Of a DNA stretch of 33,985 nucleotides, positions 8,001 to 15,572 are shown in pieces; the first letter of the stretch is position 1, and each line of letters opens with the position of its first letter. The notes under the pieces are model-generated. The model ran no database searches. It saw only the letters and a program-made list of their open reading frames with translations, and was not told the DNA's origin. The DNA comes from Candidatus Parabeggiatoa sp. nov. 2. GTDB lineage: Bacteria; Pseudomonadota; Gammaproteobacteria; Beggiatoales; Beggiatoaceae. The DNA lies in the NCBI GenBank assembly GCA_002085445.1, contig NBMI01000047.1, positions 1 to 33,985 of the forward strand, read 5' to 3'. Both the position numbers and the translations under genes were made by a program.

Positions 8001-9267
8001 AACCGTGACAGCCACAACGGCTCCAGAAACTGCCGCGTCTGAAGTCGTAGAGAATCAGATCACGGATGATAGAGAGGCACTTCAACCAGAAGACAAAAAA
8101 ATCATTTTGATTATTGAAGATGATCGTAAATTTTCTGACATCCTCATGGAATTGGCACACGAAAAAGATTTTAAGTGCTTAGTTGCCGAAGAGGGTAAGA
8201 CGGGCTTGCAATTGGCTGAGCAGTACCACCCTAATGCCATTATCCTTGATGTGGGTTTACCACAAATGGATGGCTGGACTGTTATGGAACAACTAAAAGA
8301 CAATCCCGACACACGGCATATTCCGGTGCATTTTATCTCCGCCTCTGAGCAAAGTGTGGAAGCGAAAAAGATGGGTGCTATCGGTTATTTGCACAAACCG
8401 GTCAACATGGAGCAACTTGGGGAGGCCTTCCAAAAGATAGAACAGTTTATTGCCAAAACTGTGAAAAATCTATTGATCGTCGTGGATAACGAACCACATC
8501 AACAAAAGATTCTGGATTTGGTTGGGAGTGGGGATATCCAAATCACATTGGCGGTGACAACCACGGAGGCCTTACAGCATCTCAAAAAGACCGCGTTTGA
8601 TTGTATTATTCTTGGTATGGATATAGAGCAGGGTTCTGGCATCAAACTAGTTGAGCAAATGCAACAAAAAGAGGGCCTCTGCCAAACGCCCTTAATTGTC
8701 TATGCGGATCGCGAATTGACCTCATCCGAAGAAGCATTATTACTGCAATGTGCAGATCATCTCCCGGTTAAGGCGGTCAGTTCGCCGGAACGTTTATTAG
8801 ACGAAGCCACCCTGTTTCTTCATCAATTAGAAACTAACTTGCCTAAAGAGAAACGCAATATGCTGCGGATGGTGCATGACAAAGAGGCCATTTTAGCCAA
8901 TAAAAAGGTGTTAATTGTCGATGATGATGCGCGTAATACTTTTGCGTTGGCAACCGTTTTAGAGGAGAAAAACCTAGAAATTATTGCTGGTAACACCGGT
9001 AACGAAGCCTTGGAATTATTAGACAAACATCCCGATATTGCCCTTGTGTTGATGGATATTATGATGCCAGAGATGGACGGCTATGAAGCGATGCGGCAAA
9101 TTAGAACCCAAGAACGCTTCCGCAAACTCCCCATTATCGCCCTCACCGCCAAAGCTATGAAGGGCGACAAGGCAAAGTGCATTGAGGCGGGCGCGAATGA
9201 TTATTTGTCTAAGCCGGTGGATAGTGATAAATTGATTTCGCTGATGCGAGTGTGGTTGTATCGATGA
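5014..9267 (+). CDS. CHASE3-HAMP-GAF hybrid histidine kinase with three receivers (1417 aa)
   Basis: Start ATG 5014 is chosen for its GGGAG six bases upstream; the open frame extends 20 codons further but without such a signal. Order: membrane helix (about 13-35); two CHASE3-like four-helix domains, each with a TG(E/Q)RGFLITG motif and FLEPYHNG; second membrane helix (about 327-350); HAMP; GAF (about 470-610); a long Q/E-rich coiled coil; HisKA with SHELRTP (His747); HATPase_c with N, G1 and G2 boxes; then REC1 (Asp1079), REC2 and REC3 (Asp1348). This fits an inner-membrane sensor passing phosphate from His to receivers; no HPt domain is present, so an external phosphotransfer partner is expected. 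REC2 has Gly where the phospho-Asp should be (IILGMDIEQ; the upstream paralogue has ILDIDIEQ), so that receiver is probably not phosphorylated. The stimulus is unknown. Confidence 0.92.
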   Translation: MNAFNNLKVGNKIIIGYIAILVLMGSMATVLLFSLSNLMTDFTFLVEHDQPVLSNAHLLTKLAVDMETGERGFLITGLDEFLEPYHNGIAEFDRLLETEKKLVSDNPSQVAVLEKIGNLHDEWVRVAGKPEIAKRREANKTTVSAEHLQEILKVGVGKGILNELRGVLDQMAANLTAKDDLKSVILALKIAKNRLDQETGQRGFLITGEDSFLEPYHNGQIQLTTHIAALRARLAGDLDNRVLLDRVESLSAKWMEKAAEPEINARRKMNANPVTMADVSALIETGTGKDILDAMRTQFDTFIQNEHELNAERSKEAKEDVVQVQILTLSLTLGTILIGFMLGISISRGITRPLAKLTEMANQLAVGNLNQRVEVNSRSAMTKLTLRQDEMGDIGRAFEALARYFQEVIEDIVQVTQGLADGHLHPQSKTEYRGDFIQIKEALETATSRLAEATTKNTTQDWLKTGQAQLNDLVSGEQEIVKLAKNVISFLTTYTEAQVGLFYLLTESHSLSDHRPTAFLVGEGLIGQAALERKQISVNRRPEECVHVIQSGLADVLPNHVLLIPFLYENTVKGLIEIGSSEALTEIKQVFFQQVMPNIGIAVSTTESRTRMQELLEQSQQQTEELQSQSEELQSQQEEMQQINEELQAQREELETKQVELQQRNEALQSQAEETKSQSEELQTQQEELRQSNEELEERTRELERQKSEIQHKNLALERTQAAIEIKAKELELASQYKSEFLANMSHELRTPLNSLLILAQLLANNKPGNLTDKQVEYARTIHSAGYDLLTLINDILDLSKVEAGKMDVNVEELPLTEWVETIEQKFRHLASEKGLAFHIRVAEDVPQILKTDVQRLQQIINNLLSNAFKFTEEGEINLTMQRPADNEEVAIMDFDPAKTLAFSVADTGIGIPEDKKQLIFEAFQQVDGSTSRHYGGTGLGLSISRQLARLLGGEIRLHSEEGKGSTFTLYLLETLEISNSEDQPPPTSVPSQADETVTATTAPETAASEVVENQITDDREALQPEDKKIILIIEDDRKFSDILMELAHEKDFKCLVAEEGKTGLQLAEQYHPNAIILDVGLPQMDGWTVMEQLKDNPDTRHIPVHFISASEQSVEAKKMGAIGYLHKPVNMEQLGEAFQKIEQFIAKTVKNLLIVVDNEPHQQKILDLVGSGDIQITLAVTTTEALQHLKKTAFDCIILGMDIEQGSGIKLVEQMQQKEGLCQTPLIVYADRELTSSEEALLLQCADHLPVKAVSSPERLLDEATLFLHQLETNLPKEKRNMLRMVHDKEAILANKKVLIVDDDARNTFALATVLEEKNLEIIAGNTGNEALELLDKHPDIALVLMDIMMPEMDGYEAMRQIRTQERFRKLPIIALTAKAMKGDKAKCIEAGANDYLSKPVDSDKLISLMRVWLYR

Positions 9268-9662
9268 TTTCAGTTATCAGTGGTCATTGTTCAGTAAACA
9301 AGACGATAAAAAGTACTTCAACACCATGAGATCATTAAGGTTTTAAATCTATGAGAATACTGTTTGTCATTTCGACCAACGGGAGAAATCTGTGGCCGTT
9401 GCAAGATTTGACAGTTTAGTTTAGTTTGTGGCCTAGTTAAGTATATATGATGAGTTGAAATAATAATTTAAGCCCATATTTTAGTTTTATGGTGATAAAT
9501 TCAACACCAGTTGGAGTTTTTTTTTACAAAGTTTTTTACTCATAAATTGGTTTATAATATTGGCGTTTTTACGCCATCTTTGTGATTAACGCAATGTGCT
9601 TTGTGATATGACACACTGACTGTTTGGGAACGATCCCAATTCACCTAGAGAGGAAATTGGAT
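9268..9662 (+). promoter_or_regulatory. Intergenic leader of the YbjN-like gene with a possible -10 box
   Basis: TATAAT at 9553-9558 lies about 105 bases before the next start codon. No good -35 hexamer is found at the usual spacing; the region upstream is T-rich. A small hairpin, GGCGT-TTTT-ACGCC, follows at 9562-9575. No other gene or repeat is recognised in this stretch. Confidence 0.3.
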
Positions 9663-10178
9663 ATGTTGAAAAGGTATAAGATGCTCATACCCTTGAGCTT
9701 AGTGTTTGCTATCAATACCACCTTGGTGCAAGCTGCAGAGTCATCATTAATGGATGATATTGAAACCTTCTGTAAAACAGTATCATCCCCTTCCGGGTTG
9801 GTAGAGAAATTTTCTGATGAAGAACTCGTTGATATCCTGAAGGAGGAAGGGTATCTGGGCGTGAATATCCAGGCTCCGGGGAAAATCCGGGTCAAAATGT
9901 CAGGGAGTCTGATTCTGTTGTTTAACAAAGCAGATGGTGACTTGCAATTTACTTATATGGTGGGAGGCGGTAAATGGGAGTATGAGGACGTTAATGAATG
10001 GAACCAAAGTAAAAGGCTTTCGAGAGCATACTTGGATCAAGATAAAGATCCTGTCTTGGAAAGTGATCTCTTATCAGATGGGGGGTTAACCAAAGAAAAG
10101 GTGAAGGCATTTATTCGTGTTTTCTCTATATCAAAGGGTGCCTTTCGTCTCTTTTTGATAGATAAAAATCGGCAGTAG
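9663..10178 (+). CDS. Exported YbjN-domain protein (171 aa)
   Basis: ATG 9663 is preceded by GAGAGGA and starts a clear signal peptide (MLKRYKMLIPLSLVFA, with an Ala-X-Ala-like cleavage site near LVQA-AESS). An in-frame ATG at 9624 would bury it. The mature part has the YbjN signature: DEELVDILKEEGY, a beta hairpin with IRVKMSG, the W-N segment (NEWNQSKRLSRAYLDQD), DPVLESDL, a GGLT helix start, and F-S-I-S-K-G-A-FRLFL at the end. YbjN proteins have a fold like type III secretion chaperones and their role is not settled; periplasmic forms are common. It is probably transcribed alone, since it has its own leader and a strong terminator at 10273-10304. Confidence 0.8.
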   Translation: MLKRYKMLIPLSLVFAINTTLVQAAESSLMDDIETFCKTVSSPSGLVEKFSDEELVDILKEEGYLGVNIQAPGKIRVKMSGSLILLFNKADGDLQFTYMVGGGKWEYEDVNEWNQSKRLSRAYLDQDKDPVLESDLLSDGGLTKEKVKAFIRVFSISKGAFRLFLIDKNRQ

Positions 10179-10272
10179 GAAACCGGCTTTCCAACGAAAT
10201 AAGGGTGGACATTAACCCTTTCTATAATGACAACTGAGAATATCTCATATTGAGATCATAGTCTTAGTTAAT

Positions 10273-10304
10273 ACCTTCGATGTTTTCAAACATCGAAGGT
10301 TTTT
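10273..10304 (+). terminator. Rho-independent terminator after the YbjN-like gene
   Basis: Arms 10273-10285 and 10288-10300 (13 bp, perfect) enclose the dinucleotide TC and are followed by TTTT. This is the clearest terminator in the window, 95 bases after the stop codon. Confidence 0.85.
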
Positions 10305-10572
10305 AAGTACTCGTGCAAGAAGAAAGAAGTATTTTGAGATTCAGTTCCTTTGATAAAGGGGGTAGTGGGGATTTTTGAGAACTTAAAATCTCATGATTCT
10401 GTACTTAAATTATTTTCATAGACATCAATCTATGCGCCCTAGTACTTTGTCAATGTTCTATTGACGGGTAACAGGAAGTTTTAACTTGGCACTGCCAAAC
10501 ACTCTCTGGTACTGCCAAACTAGTTTTTGCGTCAAAAAACGGCAGCAACGATTGGACTCCTGCCAACGACTG

Positions 10573-10672
10573 CCAAACTAAAGTTTGGACGACTGTCAAA
10601 CGACGATTGCCAAACTAAAGTTTGGGTTCCTGCCAAACTAAAGTTTGGACTCCTTGCCAAACGTTAGTTTGG
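10573..10672. repeat. Cluster of CCAAACT-AA-AGTTTGG hairpins
   Basis: Three identical 16-base palindromes (10573-10588, 10610-10625, 10633-10648) and a fourth with altered loop (10657-10672, CCAAAC-GTTA-GTTTGG) follow each other with short GACGACT/CTCCT spacers. Two more lie at 12506-12523 and 12532-12547. Partial copies precede the cluster from about 10495. No open frame is supported here. Confidence 0.8.
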
Positions 10673-10689
10673 ACGACTAGATTGTTTCT

Positions 10690-11393
10690 AGCCATGACAG
10701 CGTGATTTTAATTAATTCAAATGACAACATGGCCCTCAAATAAATGTGATGGACTGAGGTTGCTAACCCTATTTCGTCCGGAGTCCAAGATTTATCTTGG
10801 ACGTCTATTTCGTCCAGAGTCCAAGATTTATCGATGACATCTATTTATTCACTATTGGCTTTTTTGAAATTATTTTTCTGAACATCTATAAAAAAAGTTG
10901 TACTTTCAGTCTAAATGGCTCAAAACCTCAGCACATATGCTCGACACGGTTAGCAACCTCAGTCCATCACATTTGGGGGCCAGGTTGTCATTTGATTTAG
11001 TTGTACTTTCAGTCTAAATTGTTATGGCTATAGATGTTCAGAAAAATTCAAAAAAGCCAATAGTGAATAAATAGACGTCCAAGATAAATCTTGGACTCCG
11101 GATTTGGGGGCCAGGTTGTCATTTGATTTGATTCAAATCACTCTGTCATGGCTATAGATGTTCAGAAAAATTCAAAAAACCCAATACTGAATAACTAGAC
11201 GTCCAAGATAAATCTTGGACTCCGGATAAATAGACGTCCAAGATAAATCTTGGACTCCGGATTTGGGGGCCAGGTTGTCATTTGATTTAGTTGTACTTTT
11301 AGTCTGAATTATTATGGCTATAGATGTTTAGAAAATTTCAAAAAAGCCAATAGTGAATAAATAGACGTCCAAGATAAATCTTGGACTCCGGAT
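10690..11393. repeat. Composite palindromic repeat block
   Basis: Modules recur in both orientations. Module A (GACAACATGGCC ... GTGATGGACTGAGGTTGC) appears forward at about 10690-10770 and inverted near 10950-11000, 11100-11160 and 11265-11290. Module B is the palindrome GTCCAAGATTTATCTTGGAC, at 10783-10802, 11077-11096, 11201-11220, 11236-11255 and 11367-11386, with a decayed copy near 10819. Module C (TTATTCACTATTGGC ... CTGAACATCTATA) is forward at about 10845-10892 and inverted at about 11027-11070, 11145-11195 and 11312-11360. The stretch is one large imperfect palindrome followed by extra tandem copies. Open frames inside it are repeat translation, not genes. Confidence 0.8.
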
Positions 11394-11765
11394 TTGGAAG
11401 CCTCGGAAATCATAACCGAAAAAATCTCGGCTCCCCAAGAACGATCAGAAATGCTCTTTTTACTTGCTATCCTCGCCGGCCGAAAGTATAAGACGGCGGG
11501 GTTTCAACTACTTTCGCCATCAACTATCATGAGTATAGAATCACTCCGTAATGATCCAACTGCTAAGCAACTGATTGAGCTGCTGTACCCAGAGAAATTA
11601 ACCCTAACAGAAGCCTTCGCACAAGGAGAAGTAAAGGGGAAAAAAGAAGGCCTCAAAAAGGCTACCGAAGACTTTGTACATCGATTCAGTAACGTACTCA
11701 GTGAGGAACAAATTAACCAACTTTTAACCGAGGCAGAAGAAAACCTGACTCCAACCGGGAAATAG
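11394..11765 (+). pseudogene. C-terminal remnant, possibly of an Rpn/YhgA-like nuclease gene
   Basis: The frame opens with TTG exactly where a module B repeat ends (GGACTCCGGAT), and the first ATG is 11450. There is no ribosome binding site. The protein has a helix-rich middle (ERSEMLFLLAILAGRKY) and an EAFAQGEVKGKKEGLKKA tract, then a short helical tail. Lys/Gly/Glu-rich tracts of this kind are typical of the C-terminal part of Rpn-family (PD-(D/E)XK, transposase-like) proteins; the catalytic N-terminal half is absent. The family call is from memory of the pattern and is uncertain. The repeat has apparently replaced the 5' half. Confidence 0.4.
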
Positions 11766-11810
11766 CCGATGGTTAGTTGTTTTAGTTTCACACTCGCTAG
11801 GGTCATCTAT

Positions 11811-12480
11811 TTCGTCCGGAGTCCAAGATTTATCTTGGACGTCTATTTATACTAAGCACCGCCATAAACTGAGCTTTTTTGTCATTTCGACTTAAGGAGA
11901 AATCTTCAAACGGATTGAACAAAAGATTTCTCGCGTAATAGAAATGACAAAAGCGCAAATTGTGACGGTGCAAAGTATATTCACTATCGGCTTTTTTGAA
12001 ATACACGGTTAGCAACCTCAGTCCATCACATTTATTTGGGGGCCAGGTTGTCATTTGATTTGATTCAAATCACGCTGTCATGGCTATAGATGTTCAGAAA
12101 AATTCAAAAAAGCCAATAGTGAATAAATAGACATCCAAGATAAATCTTGGACTCCGGATAAGTAGACGTCCAAAATAAATATTGGACTCCGGACGGAATC
12201 AAATCAAGTGACAACCTGGCCCTCATTTATCAGAAATTTCTTATGAGAAATCCCTTCTTATATACAATCCTTGTAGTTATGGTTGTTTAATTAATTCAAA
12301 TGACAACATGGCCCCCAAATAAACGTGATGGGCTGAGGTTGCCAACATTTAGAAATCCCTTCTTATATACAATCCTTGTAGTTATGGTTGTTTAATTAAT
12401 TCAAATGACAACATGGCCTTCAAATAAATGTGAGGGACTGAGGTTGCCAACATTGTCCGGCAAAAGAGACGTGCTGAGGT
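11811..12480. repeat. Second composite repeat block
   Basis: Contains module B palindromes at 11821-11840, 12133-12152 (one end base changed) and 12168-12187 (decayed). Inverted module A lies at about 12003-12085 and module C at about 12086-12128. A roughly 106-base tandem unit (CTTATATACAATCCTTG ... GAGGTTGCCAACAT) begins near 12246 and again near 12352. A related CCTTGTAGTTAT motif appears at 28844-28862, 29045-29063 and about 32332-32355. No gene is seen. Confidence 0.75.
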
Positions 12481-12505
12481 TTCGGTTTCTGAGATTTTCA
12501 CCCTG

Positions 12506-12547
12506 CCAAACCTAAAGGTTTGGACTCGTTGCCAAACTAAAGTTTGG
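12506..12547. repeat. Two CCAAAC-type hairpins before the YD-repeat gene end
   Basis: 12506-12523 has lengthened arms (CCAAACCT-AA-AGGTTTGG, an added C paired with an added G), and 12532-12547 is the standard form. The paired change keeps the stem intact, which hints that pairing matters. They lie 28 bases beyond the stop codon of the minus-strand gene at 12575 and could act as its terminator. Confidence 0.65.
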
Positions 12548-12574
12548 ACTCCTGGACTACCAGTAAATTTACCT

Positions 12575-13693
12575 TTAATGAGAACAAGATTCCGGCCAAG
12601 CAATCCCTTCAATATCAATGGGTTGAAGTATTTCAACGGAAGGATTGAGTCTGATGCTTTCTATTTCGCAAGAGTCCATATTCAACGCATGAATACTGAA
12701 GGTATTGTCATTATGGATGCCGAATAACAAACGATCATCTGGGAGCATCTCCAATGCTTCAATCTCGCCTTGAGGCACAAGACAATCATGCTCATAGCGG
12801 CCAGTGCTGTCATAAGCAACTAGCTGGTTTTCTTGGATAGTATAGAGAGTTTGTCCCTCATTATCCCAAGTCATATCTTCAATCGGCCCTTGGTAAGCAT
12901 AAATTAAAGTCCCAACCCCGGTGGTTAATTCAATTTGAATCAAACCGTCTCCTTCGGCAGCGCCCCATAACGTGCCATCTGGTGCAAACGATAGGCCGTT
13001 AATTTCATTAAAACCCGTGTCTCCTATCAAAGTCAGCCCACCGGTTTGGGCATTGAGTCTGTAAAGATGGCCGGGGTTCACACTATCGTCACCAGAAGCC
13101 ACATAAATCTGAGCAGTGTTCGGGTGCGCGTCCATCGCTTCAATATCGTATCCTTCGTACAGAGAACCGAGTAATTTGATATCGAAGTTGCTGTCTATTG
13201 TGATGAATTGGGTGTCTTTTCTGGCCTTATCGTGGGCGGCGTAAAGTAAACATTCGGTTAAACCATCTGAAATGAGATTGATTGTTTCCGGTTCCTCTTC
13301 GCCAACTGTGATTTCTAATGGGGTAAAGTTGTGTCTGTCTTTGGAGGCCATTAGGGTATAAGTGTCGGCCAGCAAATCGGTGAGTGGTAAGTAGCCGTCT
13401 TCATTACTGGTGACGGTTTGCCCATTGATTGTCACGGAAACACCGGCGAGAGGATTACCGGCTTTGTCTTTGGTGTAAGCGTCAATGTCGTAGTTGGGTA
13501 AGTCTGTGGTAATGACGCTGAGAATATTGCCAGCGGCATCATAGGTATAGTGAGTTACTTGAGCCGTTTCGTGGTGAGTGACAGAAATGAGACGATTGAT
13601 ATCGTCATAAGTGTAAGTGTCGGCATGGCTCGGCAATGTAAAAGAAAAGCCAATCGCGGCCGCAAGGGTGGTTTTGTAGAGTGTGGTGTTCAT
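12575..13693 (-). CDS. Secreted protein: YD repeats, carboxypeptidase-like domain, propeller-like C-terminus (372 aa)
   Basis: Start ATG at 13693 has AAAGGA eight bases upstream. A signal peptide (residues 1-24, ending SHA) is followed at once by two RHS-type YD repeats (TYTYDDINRLISV and HYTYDAAGNILSV). Next comes a short carboxypeptidase-regulatory-like beta domain (about 70-125: DKAGNPLAGVSVTINGQ ... EDGYLPLTDLLADTY). The rest (about 140-372) has repeating strands of the kind FAPDGTLWGAAE and LPDDRLLFGIHND, which look like blades of a beta-propeller. The protein is probably periplasmic or extracellular. The two YD repeats look like a leftover of an RHS protein grafted onto a different secreted domain; the giant RHS gene lies 5 kb away on the same strand. 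Function unknown. Confidence 0.8.
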   Translation of the reverse strand: MNTTLYKTTLAAAIGFSFTLPSHADTYTYDDINRLISVTHHETAQVTHYTYDAAGNILSVITTDLPNYDIDAYTKDKAGNPLAGVSVTINGQTVTSNEDGYLPLTDLLADTYTLMASKDRHNFTPLEITVGEEEPETINLISDGLTECLLYAAHDKARKDTQFITIDSNFDIKLLGSLYEGYDIEAMDAHPNTAQIYVASGDDSVNPGHLYRLNAQTGGLTLIGDTGFNEINGLSFAPDGTLWGAAEGDGLIQIELTTGVGTLIYAYQGPIEDMTWDNEGQTLYTIQENQLVAYDSTGRYEHDCLVPQGEIEALEMLPDDRLLFGIHNDNTFSIHALNMDSCEIESIRLNPSVEILQPIDIEGIAWPESCSH

Positions 13694-13763
13694 GTTATTT
13701 TTCCTTTAAATTTTAGCACAACGGATTTAGTTAGTACAGCGGATTGACGGAGTAAAATTGACA

Positions 13764-13870
13764 GTCTGAATCAGAATTAACAGAATTTAAGAATTGACAG
13801 AATAAAACCCTTTAATCCATTCTTAAAATTCTATCATTCTGAAAATTCTGATTAAAATTCTGATTCTGAC
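13764..13870. mobile_element. Punctuating inverted-repeat element, copy 1
   Basis: Begins GTCTGAATCAG and ends GATTCTGAC, and contains internal ACAGAATTTAAGAATT units that pair with TTCTGAAAATTCT units in the other half. This copy has an extra internal AAATTCTGATT. Adjacent on the right is a GGTGGGCAAC...GTTGCC hairpin. It lies 70 bases upstream of the start codon at 13693. Confidence 0.75.
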
Positions 13871-13911
13871 AATTGAATGGTGGGCAACAACGTTGCCGGC
13901 CCCCTACTTGG

Positions 13912-14412
13912 CTATTCAAAAATTTCTTGAAAAGGTAAGCGAATATCAAGGGCTTCGTCAATCACTTCATTGCTTAAACCACTGGCAAAATTTTTAAAGT
14001 GATTAAGGCTTGAGTAAATCGTAACCAATTGGGATGTTGGTATAATTAGCCAGCAAGATTTAATACCTAAGGCAAAATAAACTTCAAATTTATTGAGTAT
14101 TGTTTGAACCGTTTGCGTGGGCGAAAGTACTTCAATTCCCAATAAGGGCATTTCGGACATTTTCAGAATGTCATGGCTCGGATTAACTTTACGTTTAGGG
14201 TAAATACAGACATCAGGTTTTAATTCTTCCTTAGTCTTAAGGTTAAATTGACTCATATCGAGCTGACTAATATCAAGGCTTAGTTCGGTACATACTGTAT
14301 ATTTACCGGTATTTTTGAGTAAAGTTGTCAAATTGGCTTGAAGACAACTGTGGTTAAGTGATCCCACTTCTTGAGTTTCCTCTTCTTCAATCACATCGAG
14401 TTCATCATTCAT
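13912..14412 (-). CDS. Uma2-family (DUF820) putative endonuclease (166 aa)
   Basis: Matches the Uma2 layout: an N-terminal helix, beta strands, ELKPDVCIYPK (Asp67), then LLGIEVLSPTQ (Glu94, in the E-V-x-SP context), a helix with a conserved Lys (about Lys108, TILNKFEVYF), and GIKSCWLIIP. Together these are the PD-(D/E)XK nuclease-fold residues. Length is slightly short for the family, which is usually 180-200 residues. Uma2 proteins are abundant in cyanobacteria and giant sulfur bacteria, often in many copies, and their natural target is unknown. Start ATG 14412 is the first in frame; its ribosome site is weak. No partner gene adjoins it. A copy of the punctuating element lies 149 bases upstream. 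Confidence 0.82.
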   Translation of the reverse strand: MNDELDVIEEEETQEVGSLNHSCLQANLTTLLKNTGKYTVCTELSLDISQLDMSQFNLKTKEELKPDVCIYPKRKVNPSHDILKMSEMPLLGIEVLSPTQTVQTILNKFEVYFALGIKSCWLIIPTSQLVTIYSSLNHFKNFASGLSNEVIDEALDIRLPFQEIFE

Positions 14413-14560
14413 AAACTTACTTTATACACTTCTCATTTTTAAGTGGTTCTCAGAATCTAAAAATTAACCCTCAAGCGCAACGGATTTGCTTACAAAAACA
14501 AATAAACACAACAACTTGCACAATATAATCCGTTTAATCCGCTAATCTGTTGTACTTATC

Positions 14561-14674
14561 TGTCTGAATCAGAATTGACAGAATTTAAGAATTGACAGAA
14601 TTTAAGAATTGACAGAATAAAACCTTTTAATCCATTCTGAAAATTCTATCATTCTGAAAATTATGATTTAGACA
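14561..14674. mobile_element. Punctuating inverted-repeat element, copy 2
   Basis: Begins TGTCTGAATCAGAATT and ends GATTTAGACA, with a duplicated GAATTGACAGAATTTAA unit inside. A GGTGGACAACCACGTTGCC hairpin adjoins it on the right. It sits between the Uma2 gene and the RelE-type toxin gene. Confidence 0.8.
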
Positions 14675-14728
14675 ATTGAATGGTGGACAACCACGTTGCC
14701 CACCTTACCAAAAATTGACCGCAAGCAA

Positions 14729-14989
14729 TTATTCATAAGCATCACTTCTATGAATAATAATACTCACCAATACGTTATTTATCTGCTTATTAACTTGGTA
14801 AATGACTCGGTAATTCCCAACGCGATACCGGTAGTAGCCGGCTAATTTTCCGTTGAGGGGCTTTATATTAGGATGTTTATAAGGATTTACTTTAAGTTGT
14901 TCAAAGCAACGATCTAAACGTTTTTGTAATTGAGCGGTGGCATTTTCAAAAAACCTTTTTGCCTCGTCGCTCAAACTGACGCTATACAC
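14729..14989 (-). CDS. relE: RelE/ParE-family toxin (86 aa)
   Basis: Classic length and pattern for a RelE-type mRNA interferase: MYSVSLSDEAKRFFE, a helix with QKRLDRCFEQL, NPYKHPNIKPLNGKLAGYYRYRVGNYRVIYQV, and a final strand VSIIIHRSDAYE. The GKLAGYYRYRVGNYRVIY core supplies the basic and aromatic residues that contact ribosome-bound mRNA in the family. The start is GTG 14989, with GGGAG a few bases upstream. The gene lies 99 bases downstream of its probable antitoxin (15089-15322); the gap holds the AGTCCCCT hairpin. The toxin appears intact. Confidence 0.88.
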   Translation of the reverse strand: MYSVSLSDEAKRFFENATAQLQKRLDRCFEQLKVNPYKHPNIKPLNGKLAGYYRYRVGNYRVIYQVNKQINNVLVSIIIHRSDAYE

Positions 14990-15050
14990 CTCAATTTCTC
15001 CCTATAGTTTTTCAGATAAATAATTTCTTTGGCAGCCATCTGAAAGCTCA

Positions 15051-15068
15051 AGTCCCCTAAAGGGGACT
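15051..15068. repeat. Hairpin AGTCCCCT-AA-AGGGGACT inside a TA operon
   Basis: Same palindrome as 19-36, placed in the 99-base gap between antitoxin and toxin. Further out, TTCAGATAAATAATT and AATAATTATCTGAA extend the pairing imperfectly. A stem here could lower toxin translation relative to antitoxin, but insertion of a dispersed repeat explains it equally well. Confidence 0.65.
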
Positions 15069-15088
15069 AAATAATTATCTGAATATCT

Positions 15089-15322
15089 CTAGTATTTCCT
15101 TTTAAGTTGTTCTACCGGAGTCACTCGCCCTTCGGCAATATCTTTTTTACCCTTCTCAAAAATTTCAATAAACCCGGGTAGTTCTAATAATTCTTGAGTG
15201 GCTTCTTCACTTTCCTTGTTGGCTAAATAAGCCAAAATATCAGCAATCACATTGAGTCGTTCTAATGATAATTGACTGAGATATTCTTCAATTGTTTGAC
15301 GAATTTGAATTACATCGTTCAT
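15089..15322 (-). CDS. Antitoxin of the RelE-type module (77 aa)
   Basis: Small acidic helical protein with the pattern IEEYLSQLSLERLNVIADILAYLANKESEEATQELLELPGF, followed by EKGKKDIAEGRVTPVEQLKR. This LSxExLxVxADxLAYL plus EATxELLxxPG arrangement is typical of antitoxins paired with RelE toxins in cyanobacteria and sulfur bacteria. ATG 15322 follows AGAGAAACAAATA. It is first in the operon, as expected, and the toxin follows. The C-terminal part would wrap the toxin. Binding of its own promoter by the pair is expected from the family, but no operator was picked out. Confidence 0.78.
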   Translation of the reverse strand: MNDVIQIRQTIEEYLSQLSLERLNVIADILAYLANKESEEATQELLELPGFIEIFEKGKKDIAEGRVTPVEQLKRKY

Positions 15323-15484
15323 TATTTGTTTCTCTTTTAATGGAGTACAAATATAAAGGGTGTCCTATCTCACTTTAAGCCTCGCCGCACCCATTCTTCC
15401 AGTACCGATTGAATTTAATTTTCGCATTTAAGGGATTTGTTTGCAACTTGCAATACGCAAAACCCAATCAAGCCACCAAGCCCA

Positions 15485-15549
15485 TTAAATTCTATAATCC
15501 TGCTAATCCTGATTCTGACACACAAATGGTGGGCAACACGTTGCCCACC
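15485..15549. repeat. Partial punctuating element plus GGTGGGCAAC hairpin
   Basis: Only the right half of the element remains (AAATTCTATAATCCTGCTAATCC ... GATTCTGACA), followed by a perfect hairpin at 15528-15549 (arms GGTGGGCAAC / GTTGCCCACC). It lies about 160 bases upstream of the antitoxin start. Confidence 0.6.
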
Positions 15550-15572
15550 CTACGCTGTTCTACCTACGCTCG

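Noticed and set aside
10797..11000. 67-residue plus-strand frame in the repeat block
   Set aside because: It is made entirely of modules B, C and inverted A, which recur elsewhere without keeping this frame.
10573..12480. Possible CRISPR array
   Set aside because: Repeats are palindromes of several kinds with irregular spacing and repeated spacers, occur in both orientations, and no cas gene is near.
12382..12636. Minus-strand 84-residue frame
   Set aside because: Built from module A and CCAAAC hairpins and overlaps the end of the real gene at 12575-13693.
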